Source: Syncephalastrum monosporum B8922 (taxonomy: Eukaryota; Mucoromycota; Mucoromycetes; Mucorales; Syncephalastraceae). Taken from it: a stretch of DNA of 64,000 nucleotides. Below the pieces are notes generated by a model that saw only the letters and a list, made by a program, of their open reading frames with translations, was not told the origin of the DNA and made no database searches. Below are positions 34,022-45,904 of this stretch, one piece after another (position 1 is the first letter of the stretch; the number at the start of each line of letters is the position of its first letter). The translations under genes were made by a program, and so were the position numbers. The stretch covers positions 1 through 64,000 of the forward strand of contig JNEN01000724.1 in NCBI GenBank assembly GCA_000697355.1, in the 5' to 3' direction.

Positions 34022-35341
34022 CTAGGTGGTATGGCGGACGGTATGGGACCAGCGGACGAGCCGTTCAAAGGTAGCTTCCAGACGCTCATTCGAATACTGA
34101 TCCGCGTCGTCCGCGCGCACGCGTTCCCGATGGGCCTCGAGCAGGGCCTTTTCGTACTGGACCCTGTGCGACTCACAGAGATCATCGGACGATTGCTGGA
34201 GGATCGCTGCTAACTGCTTGTGCTGGTGACACACGCTCAAGAGAGGTACGTACGGTGTCTCCCAAGTTATCTGATCGACGCGGTCGATAAAACCGCGCAG
34301 GCGACTAAAAAGCTGAGCCTTGACCCGCCACTCGTCGATCATATCCCGAAAACTCCCCGCGTCGTCCGCACCCAGCTCGTTCATCAACGCCTCAATCGAC
34401 GCATACTTTTCTCGTGCCGCTGTCACCTTTTCCATGTCGGGGTGTTCCAGCGGCAACGTCTGTACACCTGATCCGAGCCATGAATATTTCGATACTCTCA
34501 TATAACTGACCTTCTTACCTTTATTGATGGGTCGTCCGTGATGGACAGCCACAGCTTCTTCCTGTGGTGGTGGTGGTGGTGGTGGTGCCGGGGGAGGGGG
34601 TGTAGGCGATTTCCGCGGCGCAGGCAGATTCGACCTTTGCATTTCGAGCTCAAGTAGCTAGAGGCCATATAAGAAAAGATGCCATTTCTTTGACAGACTT
34701 ACTTACCTTGAGCCGTAGATCCAGCGCAGCCACTTTGTCATTGTATTTCTCGTCCAGGGCAGATAGTTTGCGCCGGTGCAGGGCAGAGGCCTCGTCGAAC
34801 ATAAACTCTTGGTGGCTTGATAAAATAGAGTGATCTGGCGGGATGTCCTGTGCAACGCGGCGTGCGTCTGGCTTGTCTTCATGCGTTGCAGGGTATGGTG
34901 TACGAGCGACATCATGCGTCAGATGGTATGCCGGTTCGGAGTGATACGAGCGTTCATGGCGGCTCGTTGGCCGGTGCTTGTTGTCGTCGTGATAGGATCG
35001 CGTCACAAGCGAAGCTTCAGCCAGCGGAGGTGAAGGCGAGGCGCGCATATCCCATCGGCTGACTGGCCTTTTCTCATTCCAAGTCGGGAGGTCTAAATTC
35101 AACGCCACGTAAGCTTCAATGCGTGGTGGATGGAGGCACGACACACCGTAAGCGATCTCCCTATTCCCTTTTTGTCCCCAACTTACTACAAACCTGACAA
35201 CAGGCGCTCATCGCCGCCACTGAGCGTTGAGAATGTCGTGCGATCCACGCTAGGATGATTCAGGCTCGCTTGATTGCTTGTACATGTGCTGTCGTTGTCC
35301 TGAACAGACAGTCGTGATGGCCAGCGGCGGCTGTTGTCCAT
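34022..35341 (-). CDS. Unknown protein with coiled-coil and proline-rich segments
   Basis: Exons are 35194-35341, 34707-35113, 34519-34657 and 34022-34467, giving 379 residues with all introns GT-AG. The N-terminal half is polar and rich in Ser, His and Arg. A predicted coiled coil (EASALHRRKLSALDEKYNDK) lies around residue 150-175, followed by LRLKLLELEMQR. A proline run (SPTPPPPAPPPPPPPQEE) at about 205-222 could bind SH3 or profilin-type partners. The C-terminal 150 residues are helical and charged, with no recognised domain. I do not assign a function. Confidence 0.7.
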
Positions 35342-36406
35342 TTACGGAAGAAGAGGTGCCTGCATTTTTTTTTTGGATCACAGACGCTATATAAATTATG
35401 CGTCAGCGTTGACCTGGTGAGACGCGCGTATTCCGCTCTTTCTGCGATGCGTGTCTTGGCTAATTATGGGTGAAACTGACAATGGTTTGTGCAGCTGCAC
35501 AACAGCTGAATATATGCTCCTGTAAAATATGCCGTGTAAGTGCATGGCAAGGTGCAAAGACGCATAAGAAGATTATAAGTCATAGTTGAGGGGCAGACAT
35601 ACGCTGATACTGCGTCTTTGTGCTGTAGACTAACGATGATGAAAAGAATTAATCAAAAACGAGATATGTATCCAGACGCCGTATGGATTGAGCTGCGTAT
35701 GCACCATGCCTTCGAAAGCAAAAGACATTTTGTTTGACGTCGGCAGCCACGTGCCATTGTCGCTAAAGCGATTCCGAGCTATAGACATTTGCAAAAGAAG
35801 GGGAAAAAAGAGATACTTTGGTTTGTTGCGTTGCATGTGCCCGCAATATCCGCGCGATAACTTGTTTCTCGATGGCTTTAAGTCGATACTTTAATCGCTT
35901 CTATCGACCAGGATTGTATGCAGCAAAACATTTTCTGAACGATATGTAAATGACGTTAGAAGTCGACTGCTTTCTCTCTGACGGTGGCGGTCAACTTGTC
36001 CCCTAAGTGTATGTTTCTGCTATGCCTAATCTATTTACCGATCGGGTGTTGTGTGCTCCTCATACTTGGTTGCGATTAGCTGTCGTTTCCACTGTGGATG
36101 CCAAGGCCTTCGTTAAGTATATAGTACACAAAGTGGAGATTTTCCCTGAGTACATTCATAGTAAAATGCCACAGTGAATAACGTGGATAGAGCAGCGTAT
36201 TCCATGTAAAATCCGTTGTAATGCGTGTATGCGTCATACGGCCCATCGTGGAATATGATTCGTCCTAGATTTTCTCTCGATCGTCGAAAATCAGTCAGAC
36301 TCTTTGTTCCTGAGAGAGCACCCATAACCAGAATAGACTCCACTTTGCCTCTCTCTCTTTCCCTCTCTATCGCTCGCATTGCTGCACTCTCTTTGACCTC
36401 GTAGAC
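35342..36406. other. Divergent intergenic region
   Basis: About 1 kb between the unknown gene and the CoA-transferase gene. Small open frames (for example 35688-35894) have no recognisable content. Confidence 0.4.
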
Positions 36407-38370
36407 ATGCTTCGACTGACGAACCCAATTCGCTCATGGAAAGGTATTTTGGGGATTCAAAACGCGATCGTTGCCCACTGACATTTTTTGACATGACAAG
36501 CAGCCCACCTGCTCCCAACGACGCGCCGTTGCTACACGACGGATGTGGCTACCAAAAGTCCTTTGGAGGGTGTTCGGGTTCTTGAACTGGGCCAGGTAAA
36601 CGAAGCGCATCCGAGAAGAAATGTTGAGAGTAATGTATGTGTATGCGCGTGCAGCTTATTGCAGGTCCTTTCTGCGGTTCCATTCTCGGGTAAGTGTCCC
36701 CGACCGAGCTCTTGGGCATACACTCAAATCCTATTTTCGGGGTGTTCAGCTATTACGGTGCAGGTGAGGATGGACAAGGTTATTTTCAACTGTATATTGA
36801 CAGAATTTACCCTAGATGTGGTACGTCAGAGATGAACACGCCAGGGTGCGAGGGCCAGCATTGAAATCATGTCCTGTGGTTAGATCAAGGTCGAGCCTCC
36901 CAATAATGTAGGTGATCCTTTGCGTACCTGGCGTTATATGGACAAGGATGGTACCAGCCCATGGTTCCGCAGCCTAGGTCGCAACAAGAAGTCTGTCTGC
37001 ATTGATTTGCGCACCGAAAAAGGACGCAGGTACGGACCGCAGCGTCGCACCAGAATATCGTTTTGGGAACTAAGTCATATCTTAGTATCGTAAAACAGCT
37101 TGCTGAAGAGTCAGATGTCCTCATTGAGAACTTTAAGCCCGGCACAATGGAAAAGTGGGGCCTCGGACCAGGTAACGGAAAAAAAAAAGTGTTTCTGTAA
37201 TGGATCCCGTACCTAACGTGGAAGTGGACTAGATGATCTCTATGTCAAAAACCCCAAGCTCATCTATACACGCATTTCTGGCTACGGCCAGACAGGCCCT
37301 TACTCCAAGAAGCCTGGTTTTGCATCTGTCTGCGAAGGCATGGGCGGATTCCGTTACGTGAATGGCCATCCCGGTCAAGCGCCCGTGCGGCCCAACCTGA
37401 GTCTGGGCGACTCACTCGCGGGCATGCATGCCGCGCTCGGTGTCTTGCTTGGTCTCATTGCGCGCAACAAAGTTCCCAAGCAGGAGACGGGTCAGGTCGT
37501 AGACGTGGCTATCTATGAAAGCGTGCTCAACATGATGGAGAGTATTGTGCCCGAGTATGACCGTGCTGGCATGGTTCGTCAGCCGGCGGGCACGACGGTG
37601 ACAGGTGTGGTACCTACCAACACCTACCCGTGCAAGAATGGCGACTATGTTATTATTGGTGGTAATGGCGATAGCATCTACAAGCGCCTCATGGTGGCCA
37701 TTGGTCGTGAAGACTTGGTAAGCCTTGACATACGAGGCTCCTGATGAGGTCACTGAAAAGACTGATGTGCGTTGCTAGACGGGACCCAAGTACGAGACCA
37801 ACACGCACCGCGTGGCAGCTCAAGAAGAAATTGACGGCGCGATAGGTACATATATACACACGAAGGAGCCTCACGATACTGACAAATCCTTTCACTAGGC
37901 GAGTGGACATCGAAGCACACACCCGATGAAGTCCTCGATACGCTTGCTTCGGTATCGGTGCCGGCAGGCAAGATCTACAGTGCCCAGGATATCGTGGAGG
38001 ACGAGCATATCAATGCACGCGGCATGATAGAGACGATCCAAGTAGGCACTAAGGAAGAAGGCCGCGGTTGGGATGTCAAGGTACACAGCAGGCGAAGTTA
38101 CTGCATGTTCCATTCTCATTGTTTACGAATTCTTTTCTTGTCAGATGCCGGGCATGTCGCCTGTACTGCATTCGACCCCTGGCAGAACCCGATGGGCCGG
38201 TAAGTCATACAGAGAGCCGACTGGAGTGGACAATAACTGACGAGGCCATTTATGTTCCTATAGGTCCCGATCTCGGTGAGCACACCTATGATATCCTTGG
38301 CAACTACCTGGGTTTGTCCAAAACAGAACTCGAACAGCTCAGCAGTGACGGCGTCATCAGCGGGAGATAA
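36407..38370 (+). CDS. Class III CoA-transferase (CaiB/BaiF), SUGCT-like, 12 exons
   Basis: Exons are 36407-36443, 36504-36595, 36655-36689, 36750-36763, 36816-36820, 36884-37029, 37086-37171, 37233-37717, 37779-37845, 37899-38080, 38145-38199 and 38264-38370, summing to 437 codons (436 residues). The leader MLRLTNPIRSWKAHLLPTTR fits mitochondrial import. Family signals are PLEGVRVLELGQLIAGPFCG, YYGADVIKVEPP, NKKSVCIDLRT, ISGYGQTGPYS, and the nucleophilic Asp in NLSLGDSLAG. By resemblance it is probably a succinate-hydroxymethylglutarate (glutarate) CoA-transferase; other acyl substrates remain possible. A 14-nt and a 5-nt microexon (36816-36820) are needed to encode the YYGADV core. All introns are GT-AG. 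Confidence 0.92.
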
Positions 38371-39593
38371 CAAATACATAGATCAGAAGAGCGGTTAATT
38401 CGAATTTATTTTTGTGTCACTGAGCCAAGCGCGATTTGCATTGTGCGCTTTTGAAAGTGTTTGACGGAAAGAGAGGCACATATTTCGCATCGAGGGGTCC
38501 TTCGCATAAATACAATCCCACACAACTATCGACTCTTTACTGCTTCGAGACTCGGCCGTGGTTCCATAAACAGTGAATCTAACGGCGACGTGTAAACGGA
38601 GGAGATTTCACTATTTATTTTTTGTATGTATTTATACAACCAGCGACAAAGAAGTGATAGGTTTCTTTTACTTATTTGGAGAGAGGATGCCAAACAGGAG
38701 AAATACGCATGTCTTGTCGTGCTCGTTGTGCGGCTCAGTACATGTTCAGGCGGGGCCAGCGCTAGGGTCCATGAGTGATGTATTATTCTACGCGCACTCG
38801 TCACAAAAAGAAAAGAACGACCCCTTTTTTCTTTTTCATGCATGACCATATGTGTGACCTGTGCGAGCAGCATGGTGTAGGCGCCGTCGACCTAAACGTT
38901 TGTATGCTATTTTACCACATGCAGTCGTTCGGGTGACACACCCGGTGACATTAGCCAGGAATGTTGGCAAGCTCGGAGGCTGCATATGCGAAGAGAGGAC
39001 TTGTTGCGCGTACTAGACTACTTTTATCAAAAGTTAAAGTTTGGCTGCATCAAAGCATCGATCAATAGCAACGTCACCTGGATTGAAACGACGGAGCTAA
39101 TAAGACCTGGAATCCGATGCCGTTAGTCCAATAAATTCTTATTTGTGTCAGTTTTGCATATCTTGGCTGTCAGCATTTATTTGGCGGACATTCGGCAGGT
39201 TTGTCGGCTTCAAAGACTGTACGCTACAGAATAATGATCCACTGCACGTTATACATGCATTCTGCGACGGCCACACAAAAGGGTAGAATACCAAAAATAA
39301 GGAATCTCCGGCACAGTGTTGATCAAGAAGCGTCCAAGTTCTGAGAAGGGAGTAATCAAAGCGAACGGAGGCCAAAATAAGCTAAACATCCTAATACCAA
39401 AAGTAACAATATCAATCAAGGTTTGTATGAAAGGTCGAGCAAAATATCCACTGAATTGGATAATCGACCCGGTACTGTGGAACAGGTCGTTCTGCAGGAC
39501 CCAAATGACACTCATCCTTTTCCTTTTATTATTCTCTGGTTTTCTCTTCTCTTCTTCTCTTTTCTTCACCTTTAACCCTTCTAGCACCCAGGC
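38371..39593. other. Intergenic region before velvet gene 1
   Basis: AT-rich sequence. Two minus-strand frames (38526-38873 and 39249-39587) have no recognisable domain and look like chance frames. A CT-rich tract at 39510-39575 precedes the velvet start. Confidence 0.4.
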
Positions 39594-41051
39594 ATGACGA
39601 GCGGCACGTATCCGTATTCACCACAGAATAGCCTGCTTGATTATCGGTCTGCTCAACTGCCGCCACCGTCTTATAGGATAAGCAGCGGTGGTGGCGGTAT
39701 GGGCAGGGATAATCTTGGCAATAGCAGTGGGAGATAATTATAACGGCAGTGTGACCCCGACGCCGACGACAATCGCGGCGGGGCCTGCAGGGGTTTCTGA
39801 CTTATATCGACGAGACAGCCACGCTCCTCTTTCCGTCTCTTCTTCTGCTTCTGCTTCTCGGCTCATGCACGCTCCATACCACCACCACCCTTCTTCCGGT
39901 CTTGACCCTGCCGAAGATCACCTCGCCCAAAGACCCTCGGACATGACTCCCTCACAAGACCCTTCTCTGTCCGCCCCTTCATCCCACCACGTTCATTGCG
40001 GCTCAAAAGGGTTCGACGAGCGAGAGAAAAGGTACAGTCTGGAAAATGATAATGCGTGTGCGCTCTGTGCGTGAACCGACAACACTCACATTCGGCAACA
40101 TTCGCCTCATAATGCATTCGCAGGACGTACGAGCTGGTCGTATGTCAGCAACCGTTGCATGCCCGCATGTGCGGCTTTGGCGAGAAGGACCGACGTCCGA
40201 TTGATCCACCACCGATTGTCAAGCTGATCGTGCAGCAAGAAGGCGACGGCGGGTCCGTACCTGTTGATATCCAGTAAGTGCAAAATAGCATCAAATACAA
40301 AACAATACGACGTCAGGCCTCAATACCTAATAATATCATACATACTAATAATGACATTGTACATCATTAGCTCTTTACAGACACCCTTTTTCGTCTTGCA
40401 CGTTACACTCTGGTCCGCCGACCGCGAAGAAGAACGCAACATCATTTCAAATCCGCCTAAATGTACTCGCGTCCTCATGGGTTCGTTGGTGAGCTCACCC
40501 AGCCTGCTCAAGAATCCTGAGGGCGAGCAAGGCCTTTATTTCGCTTTTCCCGACCTTTCCATTAGAACAGAAGGCCGGTACACCCTGCGTTTCAGCTTAA
40601 TGAAGCTTTCTAGGTGAGATGACTTCTGTTTCGTGCGACTGATCATTCTGACGCAGCCAATACATTTTGCTCTTCTACATCCACCAGTTCCGACTTCCAA
40701 GCAGACGCCAAATCAAAAATCATTGCACAAGTATTCTCTGATCCTTTTACGGTATACTCGGCCAAAAAGGTAACAAGAACAGGAGGACGAGAACTTGGAA
40801 GACTAACACTGTCCTTTTTTTTGTTATATTTGTGACCAGTTCCCCGGCATGACAGGCAAGCGCAAAGTGCGTCGAGAATCTCGATAGAAAACTAACTTCC
40901 CCTTCTTCTGCAGAATCAACCGAGTTGTCCAAGGTGTTCGCTAAGCAGGGCCTGAAGATTCCGATTCGGAACGATGGCAAGTGGTGATAATGGTTTTTTT
41001 ATGTTCGATTTGCTAACTTGATGTGTAGTCCGAGTTAGAAAGAACGACTAA
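39594..41051 (+). CDS. Velvet-domain regulator 1 (VosA/VelC-like)
   Basis: Proposed exons are 39594-39687, 39725-40031, 40124-40273, 40371-40613, 40688-40769, 40840-40855, 40914-40976 and 41029-41051, giving 325 residues. Velvet proteins are NF-kB-fold transcription factors controlling sporulation and secondary metabolism, often as heterodimers. Domain signals are [49 protein letters not shown], and a final [20 protein letters not shown]. The N-terminal 110 residues are Ser/Pro/His-rich. Introns 6 and 7 (40856-40913 and 40977-41028) are GC-AG with CTAAC branch sites. If the last is not spliced, the protein instead ends two residues after DG (KW). The first intron (37 nt) is short with a weak donor, so the N-terminus is uncertain. 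Confidence 0.88.
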
Positions 41052-41892
41052 GTATTGTATACCTTCTTATATGACTTTCTGGACAGGTGGGTATCCACCA
41101 TTTTTTGTTAAATCACCTTCAAAACGCGTCTCCCTTTTCACACATGAAGCAACACACATCACGCACACACATACATACATACTCTCACGCTATATATCTT
41201 CCCCACAGCACCTTTTTCCTCTCTCTGGGTTTCTGTCTCTCTCTATCACCCTCTCTCTTATATTTCGTCTCTGACTTTTGCTCCTATTCTTGTGATCTGT
41301 CTCTTTCTCCCCTCTTCTCCCCATACTTGACGAATACGCATATAAAGTTCTCTTTCTTTCGACATAGCCGTTCGTGGTTAACTTTGCGTGTAAAAGTGCG
41401 TGTAAAGTGCGTGACAAGGTGTTATAGCGTACCCCATAGACAAAAAGCAAACTGAAGACACAAAGAAGAAGGGAATTCGCAAATTTATGCTTTGGGAAAA
41501 ATGTGAAGACAACAACAGCAAAACAAAGCTGCATTGATGTATAGGGCAGGTGACCATGGCGCACGAAGTAATGTGAGTCAGGAACGTGGCTTGGCTGGCA
41601 TTGGCCGCATTCATGGACGTGGACGTGTCGTGGGGACGAATATGAAGTGAGTCACCTCCCAGGTGTGTAGAGTGGCGAAGCAAGGTGGTTGTATGTGAAA
41701 AGCAGAAAAATGGTGAGTCAACTTGACACCGAGAGAGAGGTACGGAAAGTGTACCCACATGGACGTAGTTAATAATAGTGCAAGTATAAAAGAGATAAAT
41801 GACGATGGATGGCTTGGGAGCGGCGTTATAAAAAACAAGTAGGGTCCAACCGCGTCCTCTTCTTTTACCACTCCACTTTTATTCTACACACC
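41052..41892. other. Intergenic region before ThrRS
   Basis: Pyrimidine-rich 41200-41310, then AT-rich DNA. No supported gene is seen on either strand. Confidence 0.4.
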
Positions 41893-44304
41893 ATGGCACC
41901 TGCCGAACAACAGGCTCCACCTGCCGAGAAACCCAAGACCAAGCCCGCTGCTGCCAAGAAGGCAAAGGCTCAACCCGCCGAAGGTGCTTTCCCTCTTGAG
42001 GTAAATGCCTGCTTTGCTGTTGTAGTAGTCATGGCTGACATGACATGACAACCCCTTGGATAGATGACTCCGCCGCCTGAGTACTTGCAGCATCGCATTC
42101 AAATGTTTGAGCGCCTCAAGGCCGAGCACGACGAGTGGGTCAAGTGTAAGTTCTCTATCAGCATGGATGAGCTTTGGACTTAGACATATCATAGCGCAAC
42201 CGCGCGAGCCCATCACCGTGACGCTGCCCGACGGCACGACCAAGGAGGGTACCTCGTGGGAGACGTCGCCGATGACCATTGCCCAAGGTATCAGCAAGTC
42301 CCTGGCCGAGCGCACCGTGATTGCCAAGGTCGATGGTGAGCTGTGGGATCTTGAGCGTCCCTTTGAGAAGTCGGCCAAGCTGGAGCTGCTCGATTTTGAG
42401 AACGAGGAGGGCAAGAAGGTGTTCTGGCACTCGAGTGCCCATATGCTGGGCGAGGCCTGCGAGCGCCACTACGGCTGCCACTTGTGCATCGGTCCTCCGA
42501 TCGAGGATGGTTTCTACTACGAGATGAACGTGCCCGGTGAGCGCGTCGTGAACCAGACCGACTATGCCAGCCTGGAGAAACTCGTGGGCCAGATCAACAA
42601 GGAGAAGCAGCCTTTTGAACGTCTCGTCATGACCAAGGAGCAGCTCCTCGAAATGTTCCAGCACAACAAGTACAAGCTCCACATCATCAGCGACAAGATT
42701 CCCGACGGTACCTCCACGACCGTCTACCGCTGCGGCCCCCTCATCGATTTGTGCCGTGGCCCTCACGTGCCCCACACCGGCCGTGTCAAGACCATGATGG
42801 TCACCAAGAACTCGGCTTCCTACTTCTTGGGTGATGCCAAGAACGACTCGCTCCAGCGTCTCTACGGTATCTCCTTCCCTGACAAGAAGCAGATGACCGA
42901 ATATAAAAAGTTCATTGAGGAGGCTGCCAAGCGCGATCACCGCAAGATCGGCAAGGTAAATGATTCTTTGGCTTGGTAGAGCATGAAAAAAAAAGAGGCT
43001 GACTATGCGATAGGAACAAGACCTGTTTTTCTTCCATGAGCTGTCACCCGGTTCGTCGTTCATGCTGCCGCACGGTGCACGCATTTACAATGCGCTCGTG
43101 GACCTGATCAAGAGCGAATACAACGTGCGCGGCTTCACTGAGGTCATCACGCCCAACATGTACAACATCAAGCTCTGGAACCAGTCCGGCCACGCTGCCA
43201 AGTACAAGGAGAACATGTTCTGCCTCGATGTCGACAAGGAAGAGTTTGCGCTCAAGCCCATGAACTGCCCCGGCCACTGTCTGATGTTCGCCCATAAGGA
43301 CCGTAGTTATCGTGAGCTGCCCGTCCGCTTTGCTGACTTTGGTGTCCTCCACCGCAACGAGTTCTCTGGTGCGCTGTCCGGTCTGACGCGTGTGCGCCGT
43401 TTCCAGCAGGACGACGCTCACATCTTCTGTCGCCAGGACCAGATCGAAAAGGAGATGGAGGGCTGCTTCGACTTCCTCAACCATATCTATGGCATCTTTG
43501 GCTTCGACTTCCACCTGAAGCTGTCGACCCGCCCCGAGAACTTCATTGGCGAAGTCAGCGTCTGGGACAACGCCGAGAGCATGCTGGAGAAGAGTCTGAA
43601 CAAGTTTGCCGAGAAAAAGGGCATCACGTGGGAGCTCAACCCCGGCGATGGTGCGTTCTATGGCCCCAAGATTGATATCGTCATCTCGGATGCGCTGCGC
43701 CGCAAGCACCAGTGTGCCACCATCCAGCTCGACTTCCAGCTGCCTGAGCGCTTCAAGCTCGACTATCGTTCCGAGAACGCCGCCTCGGGTGAAGTATCGC
43801 GCCCCGTCATCATTCACCGTGCCATTCTCGGCTCGGTCGAGCGTATGATGGGTATCCTCATCGAGCACTTTGCGGGCAAGTTCCCCTTCTGGCTTTCGCC
43901 TCGCCAGGTCAGCATCATCCCTGTTGCGGCGCCTTTCATCGACTACGCCGAAAAGATCAAGACTGAGCTTGTCAAGCGTGGTATCTACGCTGACGCCGAT
44001 TTGTCGGATAACACGCTGAACAAGAAAATCAGAAACAGCGAGCTGGCGCACTACAACTTCATTTTCGGCAAGTGATGAGATCATGATACCATGAGAATTT
44101 TGTGCAGATCTCGATAGACTAACACACAATTTGTTTACGAATACTATAGTGGTTGGCGCTGAGGAGGAAGGCACGCAGTCCGTCAATGTGCGTAACCGTG
44201 ACGACGTGGGCACGAAGGCCAAGGGCAAGACGATCCCGCTGGACGAGGTGTATGCAGGCCTGAGCAAGTTGAAGGAGTCCAAGAGCCTGGAAAACCGATT
44301 CTAA
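41893..44304 (+). CDS. THS1: Threonyl-tRNA synthetase
   Basis: Exons are 41893-42000, 42064-42145, 42195-42955, 43014-44067 and 44150-44304, giving 719 residues, normal for cytosolic fungal ThrRS. It attaches threonine to tRNA-Thr. After a Lys/Ala/Pro-rich start, the TGS domain covers about residues 65-125 (PITVTLPDG). The editing/SAD domain follows with the [10 protein letters not shown] zinc motif and [13 protein letters not shown]. The class II core has motif 2 ([14 protein letters not shown]), zinc-ligand Cys in [11 protein letters not shown], and motif 3 ([18 protein letters not shown]). The anticodon-binding domain ends the protein. The last intron (44068-44149) must be GC-AG (GCAAGT donor, CTAAC branch site), joining FIF to VVGAEEEG; without it the protein would stop at FGK. 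It has no mitochondrial leader. Confidence 0.97.
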
Positions 44305-44650
44305 TTATCCCAACCACACTTTAATCACCTTCTCTTTGACACCATCATCATCATACATCTTCACCCATACACCCACACATTTACACACGCTGGAAGAAAA
44401 ACAAAGGAAAAATGGGATAATTTGAAAAGAATAACCACAGAAAGCACAGATGGGGGGCCTAACTCCTAGGGGCTGCTGGGCTCTCTATCTGGTGCTCTCG
44501 TAGTCTTTTTTCTCCGTCGTTTTTTTGCGCTTTTTCTTGTTCTTTTTTTTTCTGAAAGCGTTTTCTTCTTGTTTGGCCTTTTGTTTCCTCTTCTTTTTCC
44601 GCCTCTCTTTACAAAACAGCTGTGTTTGGCATACTGAGCGATCCGATGAC

Positions 44651-45904
44651 ATGTCAGTTCCTCCGCCATTAGGACTTGGCCGCCCCAGTAGACAGAGGCC
44701 CTTTCGACTCGGTAATAATAGAACAAGCAATGGAATTTTATAGAACGTTTCCTTTTTAGGCGTGCTTACTCGTATCCCTTTTTTCTTCTTTTTTCTATTA
44801 CATTAAAGTGGTCGTTCAACAGCCCCTGCACGCACGTTGCTGTGGCTTTGGAGAAAAAGACCGGCGACCGATTGACCCACCGCCGATCGTGCGTCTCTGT
44901 GTTGAAGAGGATGGATGCGTAAAGCACCTCCAGTCCATTGATAATGTGTCAATGTTTGTAGTCCAATGCGCTCTTGTCTCTGAGGCTCAGACCGAGCGGA
45001 GGGACCTCGTCTATAACCCGGCATTTCGACTACAACAGAGTACATCAAAAGCACTCCCTTCACAGCCAGGACAACAACAGCAAGAACAAGATCACCATCA
45101 TCAACAGCAGCAGCAGCGTCAAGAATCGATCATGTCGTTCCAGGAACCCGTCCCACCTGTGCGTAATCTGACCGGTGTCCTCGCCGTGAATGCCCAGCAG
45201 CTCCTGGATGAGCATAACCAGCCCGGAGTCTTCTTTATCTTCCAGGATTTGTCCGTCCGCATCGAGGGTACCTATCGCCTTCGATTCTTATTCATTGACC
45301 TCTCAGCAGGGTAAGCGGTATTTTTCTCCCCTGTCTTTTCCTGGCTTTTGGGTAAACTGCGACGGTTCCTGATTCTGGGTTACTGGGAAATTGGAAACCT
45401 AATTATGATCTGTGACGTAGGGAGCCCTTGACGATGAGCGCACGCGTACTCCATGAGGTTGTGTCTGATCCTTTTACGGTGTTCACGGCAAAATCATTTC
45501 CCGGGATGACAGGTCAGGAACTCTCGTCCACGCGTACAGCATATCACATTTCTCGAGGAGCGTTGTGTTAAGGGGTTTTCTTTATGCGGATCCAAATATT
45601 TCGTCTCGCAATCTTTTCTTTATATCTTGCAGAATCGAGCGCACTCTCGCGAAAATTGGCACAACAGGGCGTCAAGATTCCAATCCGCAAAGGTACCCGG
45701 CAGATTCGTCGGCCCTCCGACGGCATGTATACTGGACATCCGCCTACAGCTGCCAGGACGACGACACCCACCGCAACAACAGCGACGACCAGCAGTAGTA
45801 CGGTGCCTCCTGCTGGTCTGGCTAGCCCTGTCCCCATCGAATCTGAACTCCGGCCACATGATTTGGACGACGACGTTCAAAAGAGTGAAGGTGAAGACAA
45901 CTAA
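44651..45904 (+). CDS. Velvet-domain regulator 2 (VelB-like)
   Basis: Exons are 44651-44711, 44809-45310, 45421-45512 and 45633-45904, giving 308 residues. A short first exon ends in the first velvet strand and joins to [30 protein letters not shown]. The velvet domain is split by an insertion of about 60 residues containing a Gln/His-rich run (roughly residues 105-150), as in VelB proteins. It resumes at VRNLTGVLAV, with FIFQDLSVRIEGTYRLRF and KSFPGMTESSALSRKLAQQG. The Thr/Pro/acidic tail is disordered. The intron at 45513-45632 is at the same site as a GC-AG intron in velvet 1 but has a GT donor here. It lies 346 bp after ThrRS on the same strand. Confidence 0.9.

Noticed and set aside
43044..44282. 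412-codon minus-strand frame
   Set aside because: Antisense to threonyl-tRNA synthetase, an unmistakable plus-strand gene.
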